Of a stretch of 64,000 nt of DNA, positions 1 to 8,315 are shown in pieces. Both the position numbers and the translations under genes were made by a program. Source of the stretch: a bacterium (lineage in GTDB: Bacteria > Electryoneota > B3-LCP); the NCBI GenBank assembly GCA_026394195.1, contig JAPKYS010000069.1, positions 30,919-94,918 on the forward strand, read 5' to 3'. The notes under the pieces were generated by a model, which did no database searches, had not been told where the DNA came from, and saw only the letters and a list, made by a program, of their open reading frames with translations. The first letter of the stretch is position 1, and each line of letters opens with the position of its first letter.

Positions 1-2
1 CG

Positions 3-1280
3 CCGGAATTCTGCGATATCGACGGCGACGGAGATTATGACCTCTTTATCGGCAAGGATAACGATCTGACCTACGACATTCCCGGCGCGATGCAGTACTG
101 GGAAAATATCGGCACGCCGCAAGTTTGCAATTTCATTCTGAGGAATCAGAACTATTTGACGTTTGATGCGGGGAACTCCTGTGAACCCGATCTCTGCGAT
201 ATCGATCTGGACGGTGACCTCGACCTTTTTTTCCTGACGAATTCTCAGTTGGGATGGATGGAAAACATCGGAACGAATCAAAATCCGGAATTTACTATCC
301 GAACGTTCGATCTGCTGGAGCTTCCACCCGGATCATGTGATTTGGGTGATCTAAACGGCGATCAGTACCCGGATTTGGTCACCGTGGATGGTTGGGGAGG
401 CGCAATTACCTTGTGGGTCAACCGAGTGACGCCGCAGAATCCGACATTTGTCCAATCCAGCACGATTGACACGGATGGCTTATTGGGTGAAGTGTCATTG
501 GGCGATCTGGATGCAGATGGCGATCTGGATTTAATAGTCGGTGGATGGAATAGCAGTGGGTACCATTTGCTTTATTACCAAAATCAAGGAACATCCTTCA
601 ATCCGAATTTCATCCAGGTGGCACAAACACTGCCTGGAGTCAATTATAACTACCTAATGCCGAGTTCCCTTGTGGATCTGGATATGGACGGGGACTTGGA
701 CTTGTTGTTGATAGAGAATTTTCAAGAGATCATCTATTACTACGAAAATATCGGCTCTCCACAAGCCATGTATTTTTCTTTAAATACCACGAATCTTCTG
801 AACCAACAAACGATTGATGCGACATTCGTTAATGCTGCGGATATTGATTTTGACGGGGATATGGACCTCTTTGTAGGATATTATATCGGCGGAATACAAT
901 TCTTCCGTAACGTCACCGGCGACAGCGTAGGAGTTAAACCCAGCTACAAACCACCCATCCCCGTAAAACCCACCCTCTCCCTCTTCCCCAATCCTTCCAA
1001 CGCCGGAACGGTGGTGCGGTTCACGCTGCCGGGAGCGGGGCTGGTGCGGGTGGAATTGTTCGATGTAGAAGGGCGGAATGTAGGGGCGCACTGCGTGCGC
1101 CCGGTTGGGGAGGCAGGTGGTTTTCAGGGCGCACGCAGTGCGCCCCTACAAGAGACCTGGTTCCCCGCCGGGACCCACGACCTGCGCCTCGATGCATCGG
1201 ATCTGCCCTCGGGGGTGTATCTGATCCGCTTAGATGCCGGTCAGCAGCGCATTACGCAGAAGATGGTGGTGGTGAAATAG
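3..1280 (+). CDS. FG-GAP/VCBS repeat secreted protein with T9SS sorting domain (5' partial)
   Basis: The frame is open from the first bases of the window, so the gene is cut at its 5' end; the ATG at 90 is internal, because the upstream codons match the downstream paralogue. The visible part has at least six calcium-binding FG-GAP loops of the DxDxDGDxD kind (DIDGDGDYD, DIDLDGDLD, DLDADGDLD, DLDMDGDLD, DIDFDGDMD), the signature of beta-propeller repeat proteins exposed on cell surfaces. The C-terminus (LSLFPNPSN, VRVELFDVEGR, GVYLIRLDAG, KMVVVK) is a type A T9SS sorting domain, which in this family directs export across the outer membrane. The domain is interrupted by residues coded by an inverted repeat. 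It forms a tandem pair with the next gene. Its ligand is unknown. Confidence 0.9.
   Translation, partial: PEFCDIDGDGDYDLFIGKDNDLTYDIPGAMQYWENIGTPQVCNFILRNQNYLTFDAGNSCEPDLCDIDLDGDLDLFFLTNSQLGWMENIGTNQNPEFTIRTFDLLELPPGSCDLGDLNGDQYPDLVTVDGWGGAITLWVNRVTPQNPTFVQSSTIDTDGLLGEVSLGDLDADGDLDLIVGGWNSSGYHLLYYQNQGTSFNPNFIQVAQTLPGVNYNYLMPSSLVDLDMDGDLDLLLIENFQEIIYYYENIGSPQAMYFSLNTTNLLNQQTIDATFVNAADIDFDGDMDLFVGYYIGGIQFFRNVTGDSVGVKPSYKPPIPVKPTLSLFPNPSNAGTVVRFTLPGAGLVRVELFDVEGRNVGAHCVRPVGEAGGFQGARSAPLQETWFPAGTHDLRLDASDLPSGVYLIRLDAGQQRITQKMVVVK
1079..1150. repeat. 24-bp perfect inverted repeat inserted in a coding region
   Basis: Bases 1079-1102 and 1127-1150 are exact reverse complements separated by 24 bases. 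Each arm is itself a hairpin (GGGCGCAC, TGC, GTGCGCCC). The same core with one changed loop base (GGGCGCAC, GGC, GTGCGCCC) lies between genes at 3615-3633. Here it lies in frame within the T9SS sorting domain and is translated. It looks like a small palindromic element that entered a gene and was tolerated. Confidence 0.8.
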
Positions 1281-1415
1281 AATGCCGGTTGGCCGAAAGT
1301 CCGGTTTAATTCCGCAAATCTGTCATCCGGAATGTACTTCTACCGAATTACCGCGGAAGGCTTGGAACGCCAGGGCAAATTCAGCAGCGCCGGTAAGATG
1401 GTAGTTTTGAAATAG
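1281..1415 (+). pseudogene. Remnant of a second T9SS sorting-domain end
   Basis: Directly after the TAG of the upstream gene, and in the same frame, the sequence reads on without a stop to 1415. The end translates as LSSGMYFYRITAEGL then KMVVLK, the closing half of a T9SS type A sorting domain. No start codon or signal is near it. It is best explained as the original C-terminal end of the upstream gene, left behind when that gene acquired another sorting-domain copy ending in its own stop. It is probably transcribed but not translated. Confidence 0.7.
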
Positions 1416-1431
1416 CAAAACGAATATACCA

Positions 1432-1455
1432 GGGGCAGGTTTAAAAGCCTGCCCC
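1432..1455. other. Hairpin upstream of the second FG-GAP gene
   Basis: GGGGCAGG at 1432-1439 pairs with CCTGCCCC at 1448-1455 around an AT-rich loop. It lies 26 bases before the ATG at 1482. It could be a weak terminator for the upstream gene or one more short palindromic repeat; there is no clear T-tract. Confidence 0.5.
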
Positions 1456-1481
1456 CAAATAAATAATCCGAGAGTCAGACC

Positions 1482-3518
1482 ATGAGATTATCGCTGCTTG
1501 TATTACTAATCCCCGCTCTCGCCTTTGCGCAGGAATTTCAGTTTCACCAAGAGCTGGATAGCATACCGGTTTGGGATGGCGAATACCAGATGCCTGCACC
1601 ATGGACGGGGGGATATTGGCGTTCTTCACCCACATTGGCAGATTTTAACGGCGATGGGCTACTTGATATCGTCACTGGTGGAGCGGGCACCAAATTGCAG
1701 AGCTTCACTAATATTGGAACAAATAATTACCCATTATTCATTCTGGATAGTCCTCAGTTTGGGGATATAAATTGCGCATCACTGCTTGGGGATCTCAACC
1801 CGGTATTCTGTAACATCGATGCCGACGGTGACCAGGATCTTCTCATCGGAACGGCTGGAGGTATCATCCAGTTTTATGAGAATATCGGAAGTTCAACTCA
1901 GCCTTCATTTATTCTTGCTGCGGATACCCTTAGAGACGAAAATGGAGTGTTGGTTTGGTGTCAACACCCGGCATGTATAGATATTGATAACGACGGTGAT
2001 TTGGACCTTCTTTGTGGAAGATATACAGGGACGATTGGCTACTATTTAAATGTTGGCAATGCACAACAATATAGTTTTCACCTTGTAACGGATCAGTTTG
2101 AGGGAATTAATTTTGGTTATCAGAATGATGCAGATCCGACTTTCTGCGACATTGATTCCGACGGCGATTACGACCTTTTCATCGGCAACAAGTACGGCAA
2201 GATCTACTTTTACCGCAATGACGGCACTCCGCAGCAATACGATTTCACTTTAGTGTCCAATAATTGGTTTGGTATAGACGTGGGGGACTATGCCTCGCCG
2301 GAGTTCTGCGACATCGATGGCGACGGCGATTACGATCTTTTCATCGGTAAAGACAACGACCTGACCTACGACATTCCCGGCGCGATGCAATACTGGGAAA
2401 ACACTGGCACGCCTCAAGTCTGCAATTTCGTCCTGCGGAACCAGAACTACTTGACATTCGATGCAGGTTGTTCGTGTGAACCCGATCTCTGTGATATTGA
2501 TCTGGACGGCGACCTCGACCTCTTTTTCCTGACGAATTCTCAGTTGGGATGGATGGAAAATACTGGAACGAATCAAAATCCGGAATTTACTATCCGAACG
2601 TTCGATCTGCTGGAGCTTCCACCCGGATCATGTGATTTGGGTGATCTAAACGGCGATCAGTACCCCGATCTGGTTACTGTCAACGGTTGGGGAGGTGCAA
2701 TTACCTTGTGGGTGAACCGGGTGACGCCACAGAATCCAACGTTTGTTGAATTTAGCTCAATTGACACCGATTGGATCTTGTACGAGGTCTCTTTAGGCGA
2801 TCTGGATGCGGATGGAGACCTGGATATGATTGTCGGTGGTGAACACTCTGGTGGATTCGGCTTGCTTTATTACCAAAATCAGGGGACACCATCAAGTCCG
2901 AATTTCGTTCAGGTAGCGCAATCATTACCAGGGGTAACATATAACAATACGCTAAATTCCAGCCTTGTGGACTTTAATTTAGACGGACGAATCGATCTAT
3001 TAATTGAGAACAATTGGGAAGGAGCAGTTTATTATTATGAAAATATAGGATCTCCTCAGAGTATGAACTTTAATTTGGTCACTACAAATTTATTAGATAC
3101 CAGCCTTACTCTTTTTTTGGTTGACGCGGCTGATATTGATTCAGATGGCAAGGTAGATATTTTTACGGGACACTATGAAGGCGGCATGCGCTTCTTTCGC
3201 AACGTCACCGGCGATAGCACCGCCGTTCTTCAGCCTACCAAAATGCGCCCGCGGCCTTCCCGGGCTACGCTGTCTATCGGTCCTAATCCATCCAATCCCG
3301 TAACAGCCATCAGCTATCAGCTTTCAGCAGTCAGCTTGGTAAACCTTTCGGTTTACGATATTTCGGGGAGAAGGGTAGCGCAGTTGGTCAACGGCAGGCA
3401 GAATCCCGGAGAGTACAACGTCAGTTGGAACTCAAGCGGTAAAGCGTCGGGGGTGTATCTCATCCGCTTAGATGCCGGTCAGCAGCGCATTACGCAGAAG
3501 GTGGTGGTGGTGAAATGA
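1482..3518 (+). CDS. FG-GAP/VCBS repeat secreted protein with T9SS sorting domain
   Basis: This 678-residue protein begins with a clear Sec signal peptide (MRLSLLVLLIPALAFA, cleavage near residue 16). About ten FG-GAP calcium loops follow (for example DIDNDGDLD, DIDSDGDYD, DIDGDGDYD, DLDADGDLD, DFNLDGRID), consistent with one or more surface beta-propellers. A T9SS type A sorting domain closes it (LSIGPNPSNPV, LSVYDISGRRV, GVYLIRLDAG, VVVVK). It is a recent tandem copy of the preceding gene: bases about 2296-2730 are nearly the same as 1-430, and the last 70 bases of both genes are nearly identical, while other blocks are clearly diverged. Its likely place is the cell surface or the medium; adhesion or carbohydrate binding is plausible but not shown. 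Confidence 0.93.
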   Translation: MRLSLLVLLIPALAFAQEFQFHQELDSIPVWDGEYQMPAPWTGGYWRSSPTLADFNGDGLLDIVTGGAGTKLQSFTNIGTNNYPLFILDSPQFGDINCASLLGDLNPVFCNIDADGDQDLLIGTAGGIIQFYENIGSSTQPSFILAADTLRDENGVLVWCQHPACIDIDNDGDLDLLCGRYTGTIGYYLNVGNAQQYSFHLVTDQFEGINFGYQNDADPTFCDIDSDGDYDLFIGNKYGKIYFYRNDGTPQQYDFTLVSNNWFGIDVGDYASPEFCDIDGDGDYDLFIGKDNDLTYDIPGAMQYWENTGTPQVCNFVLRNQNYLTFDAGCSCEPDLCDIDLDGDLDLFFLTNSQLGWMENTGTNQNPEFTIRTFDLLELPPGSCDLGDLNGDQYPDLVTVNGWGGAITLWVNRVTPQNPTFVEFSSIDTDWILYEVSLGDLDADGDLDMIVGGEHSGGFGLLYYQNQGTPSSPNFVQVAQSLPGVTYNNTLNSSLVDFNLDGRIDLLIENNWEGAVYYYENIGSPQSMNFNLVTTNLLDTSLTLFLVDAADIDSDGKVDIFTGHYEGGMRFFRNVTGDSTAVLQPTKMRPRPSRATLSIGPNPSNPVTAISYQLSAVSLVNLSVYDISGRRVAQLVNGRQNPGEYNVSWNSSGKASGVYLIRLDAGQQRITQKVVVVK

Positions 3519-3916
3519 AATTTGGAAGGGTAGGACAGACATTCTTGTCTGTCACCCATACTCGACGAAATAAACAGTCAGACAGGAATGTCTGACCTAC
3601 CAGGAAGTGCGTAAGGGCGCACGGCGTGCGCCCTGTTCTCCTGACGCGAAATAATCAGCGGAATCAGGGGAATCTGGGAAATCAGTGGTTCAGGACTTTT
3701 TCTATGCGGCTTGGCGTCTTTGCGAGAGATTTTTAATGCCTTCTCTGCGTACTCTGCGCTCTCTGCGTGAAATTTTCCTCTTCTGCCCCATTCATGGGGC
3801 TAGTTAGATGTAGCCCCGTCTCTTCAGGGCGAGGCGGGGGTGGACTAGGTGGCAACCCACAGCAGAGCTGTGGGGCACCCAAACAAACTTGTTCACTTGT
3901 TCACTTGGTTACAACA
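3519..3916. repeat. Intergenic island of short dispersed repeats
   Basis: No gene is visible in this stretch. It contains an imperfect inverted repeat (3529-3551 with 3579-3601, 21 of 23 positions matching) built on a CAGACATTCTTGTCTG core, a GGGCGCAC/GTGCGCCC hairpin at 3615-3633, a run of CTCTGCG-type low-complexity repeats at about 3735-3775, a palindrome CCCACAGCAGAGCTGTGGG at about 3856-3874, and a TTCACTTGTTCACTTGGTTAC stretch near 3892. Members of these families recur near 27.2-27.8 kb, 43.8-44.2 kb and 44.6-44.8 kb. Confidence 0.8.
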
Positions 3917-3945
3917 AAAAAGGCGACCCTCGCGGATCGCCTTTT
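3917..3945 (-). terminator. Rho-independent terminator of the C1 peptidase gene
   Basis: GGCGA at 3922-3926 pairs with TCGCC at 3937-3941, flanked by A and T runs on the two sides, so on the minus strand the stem is followed by a T-tract. It starts about 20 bases after the peptidase stop codon. Confidence 0.8.
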
Positions 3946-3965
3946 GCATTTAAAGCAGAGGTTGG

Positions 3966-5492
3966 TTATTTAATCATCATCATATCGTGGAAGGGGTCGG
4001 TTTCCTTCAGGATGACCGGTTTGGTGTCCAGCAGCGCCGTTATCCGCCCCGGCAGGTATTTCTTGTTCACAATGGTCATGATGGTGTAATCCGCGAACCA
4101 GTTGTCGTACATGGTAAAGAACCCTTTGGTACCAACGTCATCTCCCCAACTGTTCTCCACCTTCCATTTCAACGGCTTGTTATCGATCAGATCCACACCC
4201 ACAATCGCCATGGCGTGGTTGGTGACGGTGGTCTGGTAGAGCATCAATTCGCCTTTGTCCGTGTGGGACTTGATGCCGTAGATGTCGTCGTAATTGTACA
4301 GATTGCTGTTCATTATGCCGGATTTGGTATCCCGCTGAGGACCGACGTCGGAACCGAACCACACCGGCTCATCCGAAAGCACCGATTGCAGCGTCGCCAT
4401 CCGGAAATCGTCCATATTCACGTTCAGGAATCCCGCATCCGCTTCACCCACCATGGCGCCGCTGCGTTCCATCTTGTAGAGTTTGTTGAAATCCTTAAAG
4501 GGAACGTTCGCTAAAACCACGTAATCGTCCAGTTTGGCTTTCAGGTACTCCTCAGAAAAACTCATGGGAGTATAGGTTTTCAGCAGGCTGACCTTCTCCT
4601 TGGCCATCTCTTTCAACGCTTCGGTTTCGGTAAAGTCCTTGCCGGTTTTTCCCGAACTCAGAGCGTCCATCGCTTTGACCAGTTCAGCCATCTTTTTCTC
4701 TTCGTCCAGCTTCGATTTGTAGCGATAGGTGAATTCTGTTGGCGGGACTCCGAGATGGAAGCAGGTGATCCGGTAAATTTCCAGCAGGGCTTCGTCCTTG
4801 CGCTGCCGTAATTTCTCGACGGAAGCACCCTTGGCATCCATGGCTCTCAGATCGAAGGCGACGTCGCGCAGTTTCTCAGTCAGGATCTGATCCATCATCC
4901 CGGAGTTTTCTGTGCTCTTGGTTTCGGGCATGGCGGTCATAGGTACAGCGCCGTACTTCTTCACCAGGTAGACGAAATACTCCCACCAGCCTCCATCGCC
5001 GACCGGGTCGAGCAGGATGCGCTGAAAGTTTTCGTCGCCGGCGTCCAGCTTGCGGCGTTCGATGACGGTTTCCATGAACCGATTCGCCTTCTCGATCTTA
5101 TCCCAGAAGAACAGGTAATTCTGTGAGAATTCGAAGCTGTCGTCTCCGATCTTGTCGATCACGGCGGGGCGAAAGACGTTCAATCCCGCGTAGAGCCAGC
5201 AGCGCCCGGAACCCTTCTGATCGGTGATGGACCCGGTTTTGATTTCATGGGAAAAATAGGGATTGTGGTCTTTCATCACCGAATTGTTGATGGCGATGGA
5301 CTTGACGTCGTTTTTAATCACGGCGTCCATCAATCTCTGAGTCTGGGCGTCAGGTTTCAGAGCATCGCGCATCTTGGCGATCATTTCAGGTGTTATGGAT
5401 CCTGGATCCGTCTTTTGATCTTTATCCGCAGCCCAGATTGCGCCCGCCAGAATGAGCAGACTCAGAGCCGCAACTGTGATGGCACGCATCAT
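3966..5492 (-). CDS. Secreted C1 family peptidase, bleomycin hydrolase / PepC-like
   Basis: This 508-residue papain-like cysteine aminopeptidase has the catalytic cysteine in DQKGSGRCW (Cys98), histidine in TNHAMAIVGVD and asparagine in KVENSWG, the triad order of the bleomycin hydrolase/PepC family. Those enzymes are normally cytoplasmic hexamers trimming peptides from the N-terminus. This one starts with a hydrophobic signal peptide (MRAITVAALSLLILAGAIWAA), so it is probably exported to the periplasm. Two ATGs are adjacent; a GGAGG motif lies one base before the first and four before the second, so 5489 may be the true start. The C-terminal tail, which in the family enters the active site, ends in an unusual run of methionines. 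It appears monocistronic, with its own terminator. Confidence 0.92.
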   Translation of the reverse strand: MMRAITVAALSLLILAGAIWAADKDQKTDPGSITPEMIAKMRDALKPDAQTQRLMDAVIKNDVKSIAINNSVMKDHNPYFSHEIKTGSITDQKGSGRCWLYAGLNVFRPAVIDKIGDDSFEFSQNYLFFWDKIEKANRFMETVIERRKLDAGDENFQRILLDPVGDGGWWEYFVYLVKKYGAVPMTAMPETKSTENSGMMDQILTEKLRDVAFDLRAMDAKGASVEKLRQRKDEALLEIYRITCFHLGVPPTEFTYRYKSKLDEEKKMAELVKAMDALSSGKTGKDFTETEALKEMAKEKVSLLKTYTPMSFSEEYLKAKLDDYVVLANVPFKDFNKLYKMERSGAMVGEADAGFLNVNMDDFRMATLQSVLSDEPVWFGSDVGPQRDTKSGIMNSNLYNYDDIYGIKSHTDKGELMLYQTTVTNHAMAIVGVDLIDNKPLKWKVENSWGDDVGTKGFFTMYDNWFADYTIMTIVNKKYLPGRITALLDTKPVILKETDPFHDMMMIK

Positions 5493-5591
5493 TCCTCCAG
5501 TGGTTCGAAGTATGGAATTATTTTAGATTGTCTGTTATTCTATTCGATAATCTTTCCGCTGAAATTGTTGCTCGGCGAGAAACGTTCAGCA

Positions 5592-6776
5592 CTAAATCAC
5601 ACCCAATTCCTTGCCGATCTTCGCAAAAGCCTCCAAAGCCCGATCCAGATCGGGACGGTCGTGCGCTGCTGAAATCTGCACTCTGATACGCGCTTGCCCC
5701 CGGGGAACCACCGGATATGAGAAGGCGACGACGTAAATTCCTTCATTGAGAAGCTGCGTCGCCAGTTTCAGTGCAGGTTTGGCTTCGTAGAGCAGGATCG
5801 GGACGATGGGATGAGTACCGGGTTTGATATTGAAACCCAATGATTTCATCCCCTTCCGAAAGTAGAGTGTGTTCCTTTCCAATTTATCGCGCAACTCGGT
5901 TGTTTCAGAGAGTAAGTCCAGCACCGCAATCGTCGCTCCAGCCACGACCGGAGCCAGCGTATTGGAAAAAAGGTAGGGACGGCTCCGTTGGCGCAGCATG
6001 TCGATCATCTCCTGACGCCCGACGGTAGCTCCCCCGGTAGCGCCACCCAGCGCCTTGCCGAAGGTGGTGGTGATAATGTCGACTCGATCTTCGACGCCGC
6101 AGTATTCAGGAGTCCCTCGACCGGTGCTGCCCACGAATCCTGTCGCGTGTGAATCATCTACTAGCAGCAGAGCATCGTACTTGTCAGCCAACGCGCAGAT
6201 TTCAGGCAATTTGGCGATGTCGCCGTCCATGGAAAAAACGCCGTCCGTGACGATCATACGGAACATGTCGGATTGGGAGTCCTTCAGTTTCGACTCCAGG
6301 TCATCCATATCAGCGTGCTGGTAAATGTATCTCTTCGCTTTGGTCAGCCGAATGCCGTCGATGAGGGAGGCGTGGTTCAACGCGTCGGCGATAACCCCGC
6401 AATCCTCGCTGAGAAACGGTTCGAAAACCCCGCCGTTGGCGTCGAAGCAGGCGGCATAGAGAATGGCGTCGTCCATGCGTAGGAATTGAGCCAGCTTCTT
6501 TTCCAGTTGCTTATGGAGTTCCTGGGTCCCACAGATGAAGCGAACGCTGGAAAGACCAAATCCCCACTTATCCAAAGCCTGGTGAGCTGCCGCAATAACC
6601 TTAGGATGTGAGGAAAGACCTAAATAGTTGTTGGAACAGAAGTTGAGGACTTCCTTCCCCTTAACGATTATTCTGGCACCTTGGGGAGATTGCAGGACTC
6701 TCTCTTCCTTATAGATTCCGGAGGTTTTAAAATGTTGGAGCTCCAGAGTCAGGAACTTTTTCAGCTTGGTATACAT
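5592..6776 (-). CDS. kbl: Glycine C-acetyltransferase (2-amino-3-ketobutyrate CoA ligase)
   Basis: At 394 residues this is a full-length PLP-dependent alpha-oxoamine synthase. It has [13 protein letters not shown] near the N-terminus, the cofactor-contacting DDSHATGF motif, and the PLP lysine in [13 protein letters not shown]. Kbl interconverts glycine plus acetyl-CoA with 2-amino-3-ketobutyrate, the second step of threonine breakdown through threonine dehydrogenase. The closest relatives are BioF and serine palmitoyltransferase; the N-terminal [19 protein letters not shown] block is the Kbl form. No tdh gene lies in the window, so pathway direction is uncertain. It is well separated from both neighbours and probably transcribed alone. 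Confidence 0.93.
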   Translation of the reverse strand: MYTKLKKFLTLELQHFKTSGIYKEERVLQSPQGARIIVKGKEVLNFCSNNYLGLSSHPKVIAAAHQALDKWGFGLSSVRFICGTQELHKQLEKKLAQFLRMDDAILYAACFDANGGVFEPFLSEDCGVIADALNHASLIDGIRLTKAKRYIYQHADMDDLESKLKDSQSDMFRMIVTDGVFSMDGDIAKLPEICALADKYDALLLVDDSHATGFVGSTGRGTPEYCGVEDRVDIITTTFGKALGGATGGATVGRQEMIDMLRQRSRPYLFSNTLAPVVAGATIAVLDLLSETTELRDKLERNTLYFRKGMKSLGFNIKPGTHPIVPILLYEAKPALKLATQLLNEGIYVVAFSYPVVPRGQARIRVQISAAHDRPDLDRALEAFAKIGKELGVI

Positions 6777-6924
6777 GATGATGGTTAATTGTGGTGAGGG
6801 ATATGACCGTTTCTTTCTGGCGAAACGAAGCCATCCATAATTTAAAAGATTGTCAGCCGAAAAGCAAGTATAAGTCGATTAACTCTGCATGCATTAGATT
6901 TTTCCAACGAAAATTGTAAATAGA

Positions 6925-6949
6925 AAAGGCGGCTTGCACAGCCGCCTTT
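6925..6949 (-). terminator. Rho-independent terminator after the SurA-like gene
   Basis: AAAGGCGGC at 6925-6933 pairs perfectly with GCCGCCTTT at 6941-6949, loop of seven bases, followed on the minus strand by TTCTATTT. It lies 18 bases past the stop codon of the SurA-like gene. Confidence 0.88.
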
Positions 6950-6966
6950 AGCTAATGGGATCCACC

Positions 6967-8295
6967 CTAGTTCTTAATCTCGATATAATATCGTGATTTA
7001 AGCTGATCGAGCCAGTTGTTGTAAGCCTTTTCGCGTTTGGCGTTGGTGGCGTATTGTGAGATGACTTCCCAATCCTGGTCGATGGAGATGGGACGCGCCT
7101 CACGATGGCTCAGGATTTTCACGATGTGATATCCGTACTGCGTTTTGAAAGGTTTGCTGATATCGCCTACGTTTAAACCTGCCATTGCGGTCTTGAAATC
7201 TGCCGGCATCTCATCGAGAGAGAACCAGCCGAGGTTTCCACCTTTTTTTGCGCTTTCGAGATCCGCAGAATATTCGCTGGCTGCCTGATCGAACGGCTTG
7301 CCGGCAAGAATCTCCTCGCGTACCGCGCTCAATTTATCGGAAATCGGTTTCTCATCCGCTTCGGTGACCGTAGGCTTGATTAAAATGTGCGAGGTCAGAA
7401 TGGAATTGTCCTTGCGATCCTGCAGTTTGATAACATGATAACCGTATCTTGATCGGATTGGCCGGGAAATCTCACCGGGCTGCAGAGCGTAAGCGGCATC
7501 CTCGTAATCGCTGAGCAGATCGCCCTTCTGCGTCCAACCGATATGCCCGTAGTTTTTCGCTGTCGATGCGTCTTCCGAGTACTTCAGCGCCAGACTATCG
7601 AAGGATGCTCCATTTTTCAAAGCCTGGTAAAGTGAATCTGCCAGACCCAGTGCTCGATCATCGGCAGCGGTCGAGCTGGATGACTCCAGTAGGATATGCG
7701 CGACCTCTACCGCATCCTTCATCGGAGGGAAAAAGTCGGGATGATTCTCATAGAATCGCTCGACTTCAGTCCGAGTGGCTCGCACGTCTTCGAGGAATTT
7801 ATATTTTACCTTTTCAACCAGAAGTCCATCCTCGATTACGGTACGGTAATCTCGCCGAATGCGGCGGATCGAATAGCCGTAGAGTTCCTCCAGTTTTTGT
7901 TCAGAACCGACATTCTGGATGATCTGCTGCAGGCGGTTCTCCAGTTCGCGATCGACTTCGCGAGGTTCCACGGTGATGGAGTCCTCCCTTGCTTTCGCCA
8001 GCAGGACCTTCTGATTGATCATCTCCTTCAGGACGTCCTCCTTCAGTTTCTCCAACTTTTTGGGGTCTTTCAGGACCTGTTTATCCTGCTGCAGAGCCAG
8101 GGTCTGGGCGTTCTGATAGACCTCGCTTTCCAGGATGACCTCGTTCCCGACGATAGCCAGCAATCGATCCACGGTTTCATCGCTGGTCTGAGCAACGCAC
8201 TGCCGGCCCGGCATGTACAACCCTGCCGCCATCCACAGCCCGAAGACTATCCAGGCGCCGACGTTCAAATGTGTACTATTTGGTTGAATTCTCAA
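6967..8295 (-). CDS. SurA-like periplasmic peptidyl-prolyl isomerase (two parvulin domains)
   Basis: The protein has the SurA N-terminal chaperone segment (DRLLAIVGNEVILESEV) and two rotamase domains, seen as VAHILLES...YGHIGWTQKGDL...SRYGYHVIKLQDR and SHILIKP...GGNLGWFSLDEM...TQYGYHIVKILSHR. SurA-type proteins hold and fold outer-membrane proteins in the periplasm. A hydrophobic signal (NVGAWIVFGLWMAAGLYM) precedes the mature part. No ATG is available upstream: possible starts are TTG at 8382 (which would overlap the preceding gene by 67 bases), TTG at 8295 and TTG at 8268. I prefer 8295 because it clears the upstream gene and leaves a positively charged signal N-region. It is third in a run of three parvulin genes. 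Confidence 0.9.
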   Translation of the reverse strand: MRIQPNSTHLNVGAWIVFGLWMAAGLYMPGRQCVAQTSDETVDRLLAIVGNEVILESEVYQNAQTLALQQDKQVLKDPKKLEKLKEDVLKEMINQKVLLAKAREDSITVEPREVDRELENRLQQIIQNVGSEQKLEELYGYSIRRIRRDYRTVIEDGLLVEKVKYKFLEDVRATRTEVERFYENHPDFFPPMKDAVEVAHILLESSSSTAADDRALGLADSLYQALKNGASFDSLALKYSEDASTAKNYGHIGWTQKGDLLSDYEDAAYALQPGEISRPIRSRYGYHVIKLQDRKDNSILTSHILIKPTVTEADEKPISDKLSAVREEILAGKPFDQAASEYSADLESAKKGGNLGWFSLDEMPADFKTAMAGLNVGDISKPFKTQYGYHIVKILSHREARPISIDQDWEVISQYATNAKREKAYNNWLDQLKSRYYIEIKN

Positions 8296-8315
8296 GATAA
8301 AACCCGGTGCTTTGA

